Positions 1 to 7,761 of a stretch of DNA of 38,518 nt are shown piece by piece. The position numbers were made by a program, and so were the translations under genes. Numbering within the stretch: the first letter of the stretch is position 1; each line of letters begins with the position of its first letter. Below the pieces are notes generated by a model. It saw only the letters and a list, made by a program, of their open reading frames with translations, was not told the origin of the DNA and did no database searches. Source of the stretch: a virus; IMG/VR virus record IMGVR_UViG_3300025168_000222, positions 1-38,518 of that record. The stretch is one strand, 5' to 3'.

Positions 1-137
1 AGACACGAGAAGAATTATCACAAGAAATGTTTGAGCTAGACAGCTTAATGAGAAAGGCTATCTGGAAAGCAGATAGCTTGGGCATATATAATGATTTGTA
101 TATAGATGCTTATAGGATTAACAATGGCAGTAACTGA
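1..137 (+). CDS. C-terminal end of a truncated gene
   Basis: The open frame starting at base 3 runs to a TGA at 135-137 and gives about 44 residues, beginning TREELSQEMFELDSLMRKAI. No start codon is inside the window, so this is the 3' end of a gene cut by the left edge. The peptide is helical and charged, with no recognisable domain. Its TGA overlaps the ATG of the next gene (TGATG), which supports this frame. It may be the end of the head-tail gene that starts at 38080 and runs off the right edge, but simply joining the two ends does not keep the frame. Confidence 0.6.
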   Translation, partial: TREELSQEMFELDSLMRKAIWKADSLGIYNDLYIDAYRINNGSN

Positions 138-430
138 TGATTGAATTTATAGTAGGACTAGCAGTAGGTATGATGGTTAGTGGCTCTGATTTAGGTGAGC
201 CTGTACCTTATCAAACCATTACTTATACAGATAGTGGTAGGGTAGTAAAAGTTTATAACACTTCAGCGTTTAAATATCGCTATATGCCTAATGCGTATGC
301 AATAGGTTGGAATACAAATGACTATCGTTACTGGGATACAAGACACATGCATACACCTGTTTATACTAAAAGTATTGTAATTAACAAAAAACCTAAACCA
401 AGACCAAAACCAAAAACTGAAGATGAATAA
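137..430 (+). CDS. Small membrane-anchored protein with Lys-Pro tail
   Basis: This 97-aa protein is of unknown function. Residues 1-16 form a short hydrophobic segment (IEFIVGLAVGMMV) that could be a membrane anchor or signal sequence. The middle is rich in Tyr and Asn, and the C-terminus is a basic Lys-Pro repeat (KPKPRPKPK). The ATG overlaps the preceding TGA, and the stop overlaps the next start at 423. The position just before the holin and endolysin genes suggests an envelope or late-stage role; this is inference only. Confidence 0.65.
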   Translation: MIEFIVGLAVGMMVSGSDLGEPVPYQTITYTDSGRVVKVYNTSAFKYRYMPNAYAIGWNTNDYRYWDTRHMHTPVYTKSIVINKKPKPRPKPKTEDE

Positions 431-686
431 ACCAATTAACGCAAATAGCGAAGTACATATAAGCGTAGCTCTATTAATTAAAGCTGGTATACTAATAGCT
501 ATCGTTACTGGCTCTTGGTATCAAGCACAGATGAAGTTTGCAGAACAAGGAAGAAGAATAGAAGATTTGGAAGATAAAGTTACTGTGTTAACTGCTAGTG
601 TTGAAGGAATGGAATCGCAGCATATACAGAAACTTGAGGAAGAAAACAAAACCCTAATGCAAAAGTTAGGACTAAAAAGAAAATAA
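423..686 (+). CDS. TM plus coiled-coil protein
   Basis: An 87-aa protein with one hydrophobic segment at about residues 15-33 (ALLIKAGILIAIVTGSW), followed by a charged heptad-like helix (about 40-85: EQGRRIEDLEDKVTVL). This is an N-in, C-out or reverse membrane protein with a coiled-coil domain, a layout seen in phage spanin-like and XhlA-like lysis accessory proteins. There is no lipobox or other diagnostic motif, so it is only placed with the lysis region by its neighbours. It overlaps the previous gene by 8 bases. Confidence 0.65.
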   Translation: MNKPINANSEVHISVALLIKAGILIAIVTGSWYQAQMKFAEQGRRIEDLEDKVTVLTASVEGMESQHIQKLEEENKTLMQKLGLKRK

Positions 687-695
687 GGAAATATA

Positions 696-956
696 ATGGC
701 TAAAAAAGAAAATAAAAAAGAAAATGCCCCAATGTTAAACCTTGATGGGAAAGAGTACGATATCAATTCAATGAACGATGACCAAAAAACAATGGTTAAT
801 CACATTGCTGATTTAAACAGAAAGATTGATACAACAACATTTAATCTTCAGCAGTTACAATTTGGCAGACAAGCGTTTGTAGATGGACTTAAAGCTGCAC
901 TGTCTGAGGAAAATAAATATCCTTACAATAAAGAACAAGAGTCTGATAAAGGTTAG
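696..956 (+). CDS. Small conserved phage protein, NHIADL type
   Basis: An 86-aa soluble protein with a Lys-rich start, then LNLDGKEYDINSMNDDQK and a long helix containing MVNHIADLNRKIDTTTFNLQ. The pattern (short beta segment with a DGKEY motif followed by one helix with an NHIADLxRK core) is one I recognise from many small phage proteins without a known function. A weak ribosome site (AAGGAAATATA) precedes the ATG. It sits among late genes. Confidence 0.7.
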   Translation: MAKKENKKENAPMLNLDGKEYDINSMNDDQKTMVNHIADLNRKIDTTTFNLQQLQFGRQAFVDGLKAALSEENKYPYNKEQESDKG

Positions 957-997
957 TATGTTTTTTATACTTTGGATTAGAAAGAAGAGTTGGTAGT

Positions 998-1177
998 ATG
1001 GCTAAGGACTTAAAGAATGTAAACCTTAATGGATTATCTGTTATGCAAAAGAAGCAAATGCAGAAACATAAGGTTCATCATACTAAAAAGCACTTGTCAA
1101 TGATGGCATCAGAAATGAGAAAGGGTAAAACCTTTAAACAGTCACATAATAAAGCCCAAAAGATTGTTGGGAAATAG
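998..1177 (+). CDS. Small basic late protein, 59 aa
   Basis: The ATG at 998 opens a 59-aa frame with stop TAG at 1175-1177. The C-terminal half (KKHLSMMASEMRKGKTFKQS then HNKAQKIVGK) has the pattern HxxMMxxEMRxGKxFxxxHxxAxxxVGK, which I recognise from short proteins of other tailed phages; their function is unknown. The protein is strongly basic, with several His residues (HKVHHTKKH). Its stop codon overlaps a GTG start of the next small gene. Confidence 0.65.
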   Translation: MAKDLKNVNLNGLSVMQKKQMQKHKVHHTKKHLSMMASEMRKGKTFKQSHNKAQKIVGK

Positions 1178-1323
1178 TGATTGATAAAGCAATTCTTGCA
1201 GGAAAATTTATTATGTCTGTTATGCTAGCGTTTAGTATTAGACAAGAGATGCTCCTGCAAGTAATGCTTGGATTTTTATTTTTAATTGGTTTAAAAGCGA
1301 CGAAGAAAGTATTAAATGATTGA
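1177..1323 (+). CDS. Small hydrophobic membrane protein, GTG start
   Basis: A 48-aa frame begins with GTG at 1177, overlapping the previous TAG, and ends in TGA at 1321-1323, overlapping the ATG of the next gene. Residues about 8-20 and 27-40 are hydrophobic (LLQVMLGFLFLIGL), with a basic C-terminus (KATKKVLND). Two short membrane passes and the position before other membrane genes make it a holin-like or holin-helper candidate. The tiny size limits certainty. Confidence 0.5.
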   Translation: MIDKAILAGKFIMSVMLAFSIRQEMLLQVMLGFLFLIGLKATKKVLND

Positions 1324-1621
1324 AACATACGCTGAGTACGGTGCTGTAGGTGTTATCGTATCTTTGTTTGTACTGATGATAGTTAATCTAATGAAGAGCC
1401 AAAGAGCTCAAAATGAAGATTTAGATAACATAAGACAAGCGATAGCTAAGATAGAATCTACAATAAAGAATGTAGAAGGGATAACTATAAAGTTAATAGA
1501 GAGATGGAACAAGTCAGACGATATAGGACAGAGACATAGAGAAGATATAGTTAAAGAGTTAAACGATGTAACCGATGATTTAGCGTACCTTAAAGGTCGC
1601 ATTAATGGAAAGGCTGGTTGA
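1316..1621 (+). CDS. Holin-like TM and coiled-coil protein
   Basis: A 101-aa protein with one N-terminal membrane segment (about residues 9-27, GAVGVIVSLFVLMIVNLM) and a long amphipathic helix after it, acidic and basic in alternation (DLDNIRQAIAKIESTIKNVE). Phage holin-associated proteins of the XhlA/BhlA style have a related layout, with the coiled coil at one side of the membrane. It overlaps its upstream neighbour by 8 bases and lies four genes before the endolysin. A lysis role is inferred from topology and context. Confidence 0.65.
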   Translation: MIETYAEYGAVGVIVSLFVLMIVNLMKSQRAQNEDLDNIRQAIAKIESTIKNVEGITIKLIERWNKSDDIGQRHREDIVKELNDVTDDLAYLKGRINGKAG

Positions 1622-1625
1622 TAGA

Positions 1626-1775
1626 ATGATAGATTCAACTAAGGCAGTAATTAATGGAATGGTTGGAGTAGGTGTTTGGTGGGTTAACTTACCAATGTTA
1701 CTGCAAATGGCTGTTTCTGTTGCAACTTTAGTATATTTAATAGTTAAAACAAATAATGAGATTAGGAGAAAATAA
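1626..1775 (+). CDS. Putative small holin
   Basis: The ATG at 1626 opens a 49-aa frame whose TAA overlaps the next ATG at 1775 (TAATG). It has two hydrophobic stretches separated by a Pro (about 8-22 GMVGVGVWWVNL and 24-41 MLLQMAVSVATLVYLIV) and a short charged tail (KTNNEIRRK). Size, two-pass topology, charged C-terminus and closeness to the endolysin are typical of class II phage holins, which permeabilise the inner membrane at the time of lysis. No sequence-specific family motif is visible. Confidence 0.6.
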   Translation: MIDSTKAVINGMVGVGVWWVNLPMLLQMAVSVATLVYLIVKTNNEIRRK

Positions 1776-2002
1776 TGGGCTTAAAAGAAATGTTAGTAGC
1801 TGCGGCTGAAAGTCAAGCAGATACAATTAAAAAACAAATGGTTGATCAACTCACTTCAGATGAAATGGCTAAGACAATCGCTACAAAAATTAATGAGAAG
1901 ATTGATATTCCATTTGTAAGTGAAGACAAAGAGCAAGTCTTTTTTGAGAAGTGTGTCGATGTTGTTACTGATTTAATAGAAGGTTTAATTAAGGGTAAGT
2001 AA
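1775..2002 (+). CDS. Unknown 75-aa late protein
   Basis: A helical, mixed-charge protein of 75 aa with no recognised domain (begins MGLKEMLVAAAESQADTIKK). It is joined by TAATG-type overlaps to the holin candidate upstream and the endolysin downstream, so it is almost certainly translated with them. An amphipathic C-terminal helix (CVDVVTDLIEGLIKGK) could contact membrane or a partner. The lysis cassette position is the only hint of function. Confidence 0.65.
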   Translation: MGLKEMLVAAAESQADTIKKQMVDQLTSDEMAKTIATKINEKIDIPFVSEDKEQVFFEKCVDVVTDLIEGLIKGK

Positions 2003-2394
2003 TGCCAAGATTTAGCACAAAAAGTAAAGGTAAATTATATACTTGCGATGAACGATTGATTGAGTTATTTGAAGAGGTAGTAGAAGGTTTTGATTGCACA
2101 GTATTAGAAGGTCATAGAGGACAGAAAGCTCAAGATGCGGCATATAATAGAGGAAATAGTAAACTTAAGTTCCCGAATGGTAAGCATAATAAAAGTCCCA
2201 GTATTGCTGTTGACGTTGCTCCTTATCCTATTGATTGGGATGATAGGGATAGGTTTCATTACTTTGGCGGTTACGTTCTTGGAGTTGCTAAAGAGATGGG
2301 ATTAAAAATAAGATGGGGCGGAGACTGGGATATGGACACCAAGACCAAAGATAATAAGTTTGATGACTTAGTACATTTTGAGATAAAGGAATAA
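2002..2394 (+). CDS. Endolysin, M15-type peptidase
   Basis: This 130-aa protein matches the zinc peptidase family M15 (VanY / L-alanyl-D-glutamate endopeptidase type) used by phages to cut peptidoglycan cross-link peptides. Visible zinc-site residues are H62 in GKHNKSPS, D71 in SIAVDVAPYP and H125 in DDLVHFEI. The length equals a bare catalytic domain with no cell-wall-binding domain and no signal peptide, so release through a holin is expected. The start overlaps the previous stop. It is clearly functional by motif; the exact bond cut is inferred from the family. Confidence 0.9.
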   Translation: MPRFSTKSKGKLYTCDERLIELFEEVVEGFDCTVLEGHRGQKAQDAAYNRGNSKLKFPNGKHNKSPSIAVDVAPYPIDWDDRDRFHYFGGYVLGVAKEMGLKIRWGGDWDMDTKTKDNKFDDLVHFEIKE

Positions 2395-4760
2395 TGCCTA
2401 AACAGTTTAAAACATACACACGTTTTGATGGTGGTCTTAACACTAAGACTAACTCACGCTCTATTGCAGATAACGAACTAGCTCAAGCTAATAATGTTAT
2501 TGTAGATGAGTTTGGTACAGTAAAGTCATCTGGCAGAGTAACTGATAATACAAGCGATTATGGAACAATTAATTTAGACGCATCTCAGCCTGGATATGGA
2601 TTGTTTCAAGCAAGAGTGGATTATACTGGAGTAAGTGGATCTGGAACAAATACTTCTACCATTAAAACATTCTTAGCGGATACAGATGCTACTTCAGATA
2701 CTAGAATAGATGTTGGGGATAGTAATGGAACATTTGCTGAAGCAATAGATTTAGGTAGCACTGCAAATGGTAAAGTAATATATGATTTAGCTGATGGTGT
2801 GGTAAGAGTTTGTGATACTAATTTTGGTGCTGGTAATAGTGTAAAATGGTATGGATATGTAAATAAAAAACTATGGCTAGATGACAGCTTTAGCCAGTTA
2901 AATGTTGGAGGAGGTAGTGCTCAGACAGTAAATCAATGGGTAGTATCTGATGCTCCGCCAAAGCAACCATTTGCTGGAACTGCTGCTTCGGCTACTAATA
3001 GTAAAGCTGCAACTGGATTAAATCTTGCCGTTCTTGGTTTTGAAGATACTCTTGAGGGTATTGCTAGTGGAACTGGTATTGAACTAGCTAACAATATAAC
3101 TGATACTGGAAATACTTCTGGTTCTGATACTCAGCTAGACACTGGTTTGTATACTATTGTTAATTCATCTGGAACTGATACAGTGGGAATAGCTTCTAGA
3201 ACTGATAACGATACTTTGATTATAGATTCTTCTAAAACTTGGAATGCTGCTGGTAGCGATGTCAAGCTTTACATATTCCCTGACGCTGGTTTAGGCTTCA
3301 ATGTTCAGGCTTTGGCTTCTGGAAGCGATGGAACAATACCAGCTGGTACATATGAGTTTGCACAAACATTTATTTATGATGGTGCTCAAGAGTCGTTACC
3401 TACAGTAATGACTGGCTTAACAGATGTCTCTGCTAATAACAGGCTCAGTATATCTATTGCAGCATCACATGGATATGATGAAAGAATTACTGGTGGTAGA
3501 GTATACTTTAGAGATTCTACTTCAAAGGGAGAGTTTCAATTATTAGTTGATATAGATTTAACGTATGGTTGTAGAACAAATTTAGAAGCAAAGCACGTTG
3601 GTTGGTCAACTATATATAATAATGCTTCTTTTCTGTTTTGTACAGTAGCAATACAAGACCCAAATGTTGATACATATAGCTCGTTAAATGGATATAACGC
3701 TGATTTATCTAGCATATCAATAGGAAATACTGGAGAAGGGTATAAGACTAGCGTAGTGTCAAACAGAAGAAGGTTTATAGCTAATGTAAAGTCTATTAAT
3801 GACAAAGGACAAACAGTTGTTCAGTCAGATAGATTAATGTATAGTGAGGTAAATAAATTTGATACATTCCCACCTTTTAACTTTATTGATATAGGTGTTA
3901 ACGATGGAGAAGACTTTGTAAAGATAGAGTCTTATGCTGATAGACTGTTAGCATATAAGAATAGAACATTGTATGTTATTAACGTGGGTGGTGGTTCTGA
4001 TACTCAATGGTTCTTAGAATCAGAGCATAAAAATATGGGAGTAGACTTCCATGCAGCAGTCGTAAAAACAGATTTCGGTGTAGCTTGGGTAAATAAAAAT
4101 GGTTTATTCTTTTATGATGGTTCACAAATAAGAAACTTGCAAAACAAAGTACTGGAGTCAGAGTGGACAAGTTTTGTAAACGATGATACTATTATTGGAT
4201 ATGAACCAACTCATAAACATTTAGTTATAGTTAGAGATGCTGCTGCTTCTGGTAGTACAAGTGGTGATTCTTATGTTTATAGTTTTATTACAAACAGCTT
4301 TACTTTTGTAATAAATATGGTTGATAACGCTGTAAAAACTAATATTATTACAGACCTACATAATAATATGACTTTAGGTGTAGGAACAGATGAGTTAGAA
4401 TCTTATGACGGAGAGCCAGATTCTGCAGTTAGATTTGATATAAAGTTAAAAGACGATGATTTTGGTTTACCTAATACAGTTAAGAAGATTTATGGTGTAA
4501 CTGTAGAGTATTCTAGTGATGCTGACCATAGCAGTGGGTTAAAATATAGCAATACATCTGATTTGGGTGTAAAGCAAGGAACTGGGACTATTGGAACCTT
4601 AGGCAACACTAATGGAGACTTGGATGTAAATAGAATTACATTTACAAATCCATTATTAGCTTCTTCTTTTCAAATTCAATTAGATTTAAATGGAAGTACT
4701 ATAACAAAAGTAAGTAGTGTTGCAGTAGAGTATAGACCATTATATAAGAGAATTACATAA
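2394..4760 (+). CDS. Large tail structural protein (nozzle/tubular-like)
   Basis: A 788-aa beta-rich, Gly/Ser/Thr/Asp-rich protein with few Cys. Its start (FDGGLNTKTNSRSIADNELA then QANNVIVDEFGT) is a pattern I know from large virion proteins of short-tailed phages, where it lies between the head genes and the internal virion proteins. In that place T7-like phages have tail tubular protein B (nozzle), often with a propeller-like fold. Mid-protein WVNKNGLFFYDG and similar repeats would fit propeller blades. Assignment to the nozzle is inference; that it is a virion protein is well supported by context. Confidence 0.75.
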   Translation: MPKQFKTYTRFDGGLNTKTNSRSIADNELAQANNVIVDEFGTVKSSGRVTDNTSDYGTINLDASQPGYGLFQARVDYTGVSGSGTNTSTIKTFLADTDATSDTRIDVGDSNGTFAEAIDLGSTANGKVIYDLADGVVRVCDTNFGAGNSVKWYGYVNKKLWLDDSFSQLNVGGGSAQTVNQWVVSDAPPKQPFAGTAASATNSKAATGLNLAVLGFEDTLEGIASGTGIELANNITDTGNTSGSDTQLDTGLYTIVNSSGTDTVGIASRTDNDTLIIDSSKTWNAAGSDVKLYIFPDAGLGFNVQALASGSDGTIPAGTYEFAQTFIYDGAQESLPTVMTGLTDVSANNRLSISIAASHGYDERITGGRVYFRDSTSKGEFQLLVDIDLTYGCRTNLEAKHVGWSTIYNNASFLFCTVAIQDPNVDTYSSLNGYNADLSSISIGNTGEGYKTSVVSNRRRFIANVKSINDKGQTVVQSDRLMYSEVNKFDTFPPFNFIDIGVNDGEDFVKIESYADRLLAYKNRTLYVINVGGGSDTQWFLESEHKNMGVDFHAAVVKTDFGVAWVNKNGLFFYDGSQIRNLQNKVLESEWTSFVNDDTIIGYEPTHKHLVIVRDAAASGSTSGDSYVYSFITNSFTFVINMVDNAVKTNIITDLHNNMTLGVGTDELESYDGEPDSAVRFDIKLKDDDFGLPNTVKKIYGVTVEYSSDADHSSGLKYSNTSDLGVKQGTGTIGTLGNTNGDLDVNRITFTNPLLASSFQIQLDLNGSTITKVSSVAVEYRPLYKRIT

Positions 4761-4951
4761 TGCCTATTGATAGAGAAAAAAGATTTTTATATAACTCTAA
4801 GGGAGTTAAAACAAAATTACAACAAGGATATCCATCAAACGATTCTGGCAACGATGGAGAAGAAAGACTGGTAAAAACACCAGATGGTAAGCTTAGGCTT
4901 TACAGAAAAGAAATTGGTGCATGGCACTATTTAGAATTTACAAGGAGTTAA
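4760..4951 (+). CDS. Small structural-region protein, 63 aa
   Basis: A 63-aa charged protein whose ATG overlaps the previous TAA (TAATG). The C-terminus (TPDGKLRLYRKEIGAWHYLE) reads like a short beta hairpin ending in WHYLEF. No family is recognised with certainty. The spacing between two virion genes suggests a minor tail or assembly protein. Confidence 0.65.
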   Translation: MPIDREKRFLYNSKGVKTKLQQGYPSNDSGNDGEERLVKTPDGKLRLYRKEIGAWHYLEFTRS

Positions 4952-4952
4952 A

Positions 4953-5627
4953 ATGACTTTAGCAGAATTAATGGCAAATTTACAATCTAGCCAATCAACT
5001 GGATTTGGATCGGCTGGATTAGATTTATCTATGGATGCATCCTCTGAAAGAAGAGCCTTACAAGACGCTCGAAGACAGCTACAAGAACAAGAAAAAGCAA
5101 GAGGTAGGTCAGCTAAAAAAAGAGAACAAAATAGAGGATTTGGAAGAATTCTTGGTGCTGGACTAGGTGCTGGAATAGGAGCTTTACTTGCTCTACCAAC
5201 TGGTGGATTAAGTTTAGGTGCTGGTGTTGCATTAGGTAGTGCTTTCGGTCAAACTGCTGCTACTCGTGGTCAAAGAGTAAGAGGAGTAGAGTCTGGTCTT
5301 GGTAGTGGTATGTTTTTTAAAGGAGCTAGAAAAGATTTAAGCTCAGCAGAAATGGATATTAATAGATATATTAGCGATGCCAACAAGGGTTTTACTAATC
5401 AAATAATTGCTAGTAGTGTTGGTGATTATTTTACTGGTCAATCCTTAGGGCAGTTAGGTGGTACAGCTAAATACGCTACAGCAGCAGCAGGATTTGGAAG
5501 AAATAAAGCTCTTAAGGATATGTTACTAGATTTTAGCTCGTTACTATACAAAGCACCAGGTACAGGAACAGGTTCTATGAATTACGATTTAGACCCCAAC
5601 ATAAGTACATTTGAGACAGGAACTTAA
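4953..5627 (+). CDS. Internal virion protein with glycine-zipper segment
   Basis: A 224-aa protein. Residues about 30-55 form a charged helix (RRQLQEQEKARGRSAKKREQ). Residues about 63-98 are a Gly/Ala-rich hydrophobic stretch (ILGAGLGAGIGALLALPTGG) of glycine-zipper type, able to enter a membrane. The small ejection proteins of podoviruses (T7 gp14 role) often look like this: stored in the head or connector, then inserted into the host envelope during DNA entry. It is the first of four consecutive genes of this kind. Function is inferred from composition and order. Confidence 0.65.
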   Translation: MTLAELMANLQSSQSTGFGSAGLDLSMDASSERRALQDARRQLQEQEKARGRSAKKREQNRGFGRILGAGLGAGIGALLALPTGGLSLGAGVALGSAFGQTAATRGQRVRGVESGLGSGMFFKGARKDLSSAEMDINRYISDANKGFTNQIIASSVGDYFTGQSLGQLGGTAKYATAAAGFGRNKALKDMLLDFSSLLYKAPGTGTGSMNYDLDPNISTFETGT

Positions 5628-5629
5628 TT

Positions 5630-6295
5630 ATGAATGAAAATTTAAGAGATTTAATAGAAAGAACTTTTGGTGAAGATTACTTAAAGTATTTTGACCCTGA
5701 TTCTTCAAAAATAGCTTCAGCCTTTGGATTTGAAGGAGATCAAGCAGATGCATTTTCTAAATATTTTAGACCATTCAAGCAGGATGCTTTCAATTTAGCT
5801 TCTCAAGAAATAAAAGATAGGCAAGGAACTAGGACTGGATTTTTAGAAAGAGACTATCAGTCTGGATTGACAAATCTTCAATCGCAATACGATACTGGCT
5901 TTCAAGGTTTAAATACTCAGTTAGGGCAAGCTACTAGGCAAATAGCTAATCAGCAAGCTCAGACTGGTGCATCTTTTGGGGCTACTCAAAGACAAATGTC
6001 TGAGTCTAGAGAAATGGTTGGAGATACTCTAGCTGACTTAATGCAAAGAAGACAAACAGGTATGGATTCAATGTCATTAGGAAGGGAAAGAAGTTTATAC
6101 GGAATAGAACAACAAGCTGGACAAGAAAGAGCTGGACTAACTAGGACTTTAGAAGATTATATAAATAGATTGCAGTCACAAGCGCAAAGAGTTGATTCTT
6201 TAGATATCACTGATAACGAGGATTCTAATACTGGCAACAAAAATGCAAGAGGTAGAACTGTTAGAATACCTGACACTAGAACATTTTACAGATAA
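5630..6295 (+). CDS. Internal virion protein, Gln-rich helical
   Basis: A 221-aa protein made almost wholly of Gln/Arg/Glu-rich helix from about residue 45 to 190 (for example YQSGLTNLQSQYDTGFQGLN and QAGQERAGLTRTLEDYINRL), with no Cys and no membrane segment. Long Gln-rich helices are common in podovirus ejection proteins. It starts three bases after the previous stop and is followed by two larger proteins of the same type. No catalytic motif is seen. Confidence 0.65.
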   Translation: MNENLRDLIERTFGEDYLKYFDPDSSKIASAFGFEGDQADAFSKYFRPFKQDAFNLASQEIKDRQGTRTGFLERDYQSGLTNLQSQYDTGFQGLNTQLGQATRQIANQQAQTGASFGATQRQMSESREMVGDTLADLMQRRQTGMDSMSLGRERSLYGIEQQAGQERAGLTRTLEDYINRLQSQAQRVDSLDITDNEDSNTGNKNARGRTVRIPDTRTFYR

Positions 6296-6312
6296 GATAC
6301 AAAGGGAAAAAA

Positions 6313-7758
6313 ATGGCAAACGGATTTGATTATGAAGCACCTATAAATAAACTTTTGAGCGTTACTGTTCCTCAGTTTCTTGATAAACAACTAGACAGGC
6401 AAGAAAGCTCTAGAAGGTTTGATAAACAATTACTAGCTCAAGTTGAAACTCAAAACTTGGCTCAGGATAGATTTGATAAAGAATTTGAATTCAAAGAAAA
6501 TCAAACTAAAGAACTTAATTCAATAGAAAACAGAAAAATAAATCTATCTGAAGACCAAATACTTTTTACTAGTATTAAAGAAGCGGATACAATTAGTGGA
6601 AGAAGTAGTTCTCTTAAAAACGAAGGGTTAGGTTTTAAAACCGATCTTTTTAAAAATAAAATAAAAATAGAAGAATCTAATTTACAAAAATTATCTGAAT
6701 CTAATAAAAAAGAAGTAGAAATTTATTCTAGCATAAACCCAAGATTAGGTGATATAGCAAGCGCTAGGGCTGATAATATTGACATGAACATGGAAGGTGA
6801 GGTGTTAAAGTTTTTACAGGTAGAAGGTGCTGCGAATGCTCAAAGGGGTAGCGCAATAATAGCTAACTTTAATAACGCTTCTAAATTGTATACTGAAAAT
6901 TTAAATAAATTTTCTGCAGGATTAATAAACGAAGAACAGTTTAAAGGTACTAATTCTAAAGCTAATCTTGATTCTGCGCAAAAGATGTTAAATGATTACA
7001 TAAAAGGTGAACCGTCTTTAAATTCTCTCTCTACGGGAACAGGAAGCGCAGTTGAAGCTAGCGAAGGCGGAGGAAGTTCTATTGTACCTGGAGTTCCTCC
7101 AGGTAGTATTAGCAATCCATACACTGAAGATAATATTCCTAATAGTGACGAGTTAAATAGTGGTGATGTTGTTCAGATAAACAACCAGCTATTTATATCT
7201 GACGACGAAGGAATGTTTGAGAAGCTGTCTACAGAAACTCCTGACAATCCAGAGTATATAGTGTCTCCGTCTGAACGACAGGAACTTGAAGAAAGTTTTG
7301 CTGGTATGGATAATCCTTTAGGATTTTTAGAAAAAGCTGCTAAGGACTTTGCTCCCATATTAAGATATTCTCCAAAACAATCATTTAAAGCTGTAAAGAA
7401 TTTTGAAAATCAAGTCGATAAAGCCTATGGAGAGCTAGTCGATACAAGGGAAAGGGCTTCGGGTAATAGGTTGACCTTTACAAAAGAAGAAGGCTCTCCA
7501 GAGTATCAAGCTTCTGCCACTAAAATGCAAAACTTAATACAAGATGGCTATAACTTGTACCTTAGGACAGACCCAGATACTAAGGGAGGTAAAATTCTTA
7601 GAAAAAGATTAAAAAATAGAATTCAAAGGTATAAAAAAATTGCAGAATCAGCATTGAAAAAAGGAAGAAGCATTGAAACAGGTACGCCTAGAGGTGGGTA
7701 TTCAGTATTTTCACAAAGTCCAGATTTAATACAACTACTAGACTCAATAGAGTTTTAA
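6313..7758 (+). CDS. Internal virion protein, 481 aa
   Basis: A 481-aa protein with a helical N-terminal half (residues about 20-220, rich in Gln, Asn, Lys, Glu) and a Gly/Ser/Pro-rich linker at about 237-270 (SLSTGTGSAVEASEGGGSSI). A second helical part follows and ends in a Lys-rich segment. There are no Cys or enzyme motifs. It has a ribosome site (AAAGGGAAAAAAATG). Position between the shorter coiled-coil protein and the 1167-aa protein fits the middle member of a three- or four-protein ejection complex. Confidence 0.65.
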   Translation: MANGFDYEAPINKLLSVTVPQFLDKQLDRQESSRRFDKQLLAQVETQNLAQDRFDKEFEFKENQTKELNSIENRKINLSEDQILFTSIKEADTISGRSSSLKNEGLGFKTDLFKNKIKIEESNLQKLSESNKKEVEIYSSINPRLGDIASARADNIDMNMEGEVLKFLQVEGAANAQRGSAIIANFNNASKLYTENLNKFSAGLINEEQFKGTNSKANLDSAQKMLNDYIKGEPSLNSLSTGTGSAVEASEGGGSSIVPGVPPGSISNPYTEDNIPNSDELNSGDVVQINNQLFISDDEGMFEKLSTETPDNPEYIVSPSERQELEESFAGMDNPLGFLEKAAKDFAPILRYSPKQSFKAVKNFENQVDKAYGELVDTRERASGNRLTFTKEEGSPEYQASATKMQNLIQDGYNLYLRTDPDTKGGKILRKRLKNRIQRYKKIAESALKKGRSIETGTPRGGYSVFSQSPDLIQLLDSIEF

Positions 7759-7761
7759 TCT

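Noticed and set aside
958-996. A 12-codon frame beginning at 958
   Set aside because: Too short and without any supporting signal, though it overlaps the previous stop.
3536-4170. Minus-strand frames opposite the large tail protein gene
   Set aside because: They are antisense to a well supported late gene and show no start signals.
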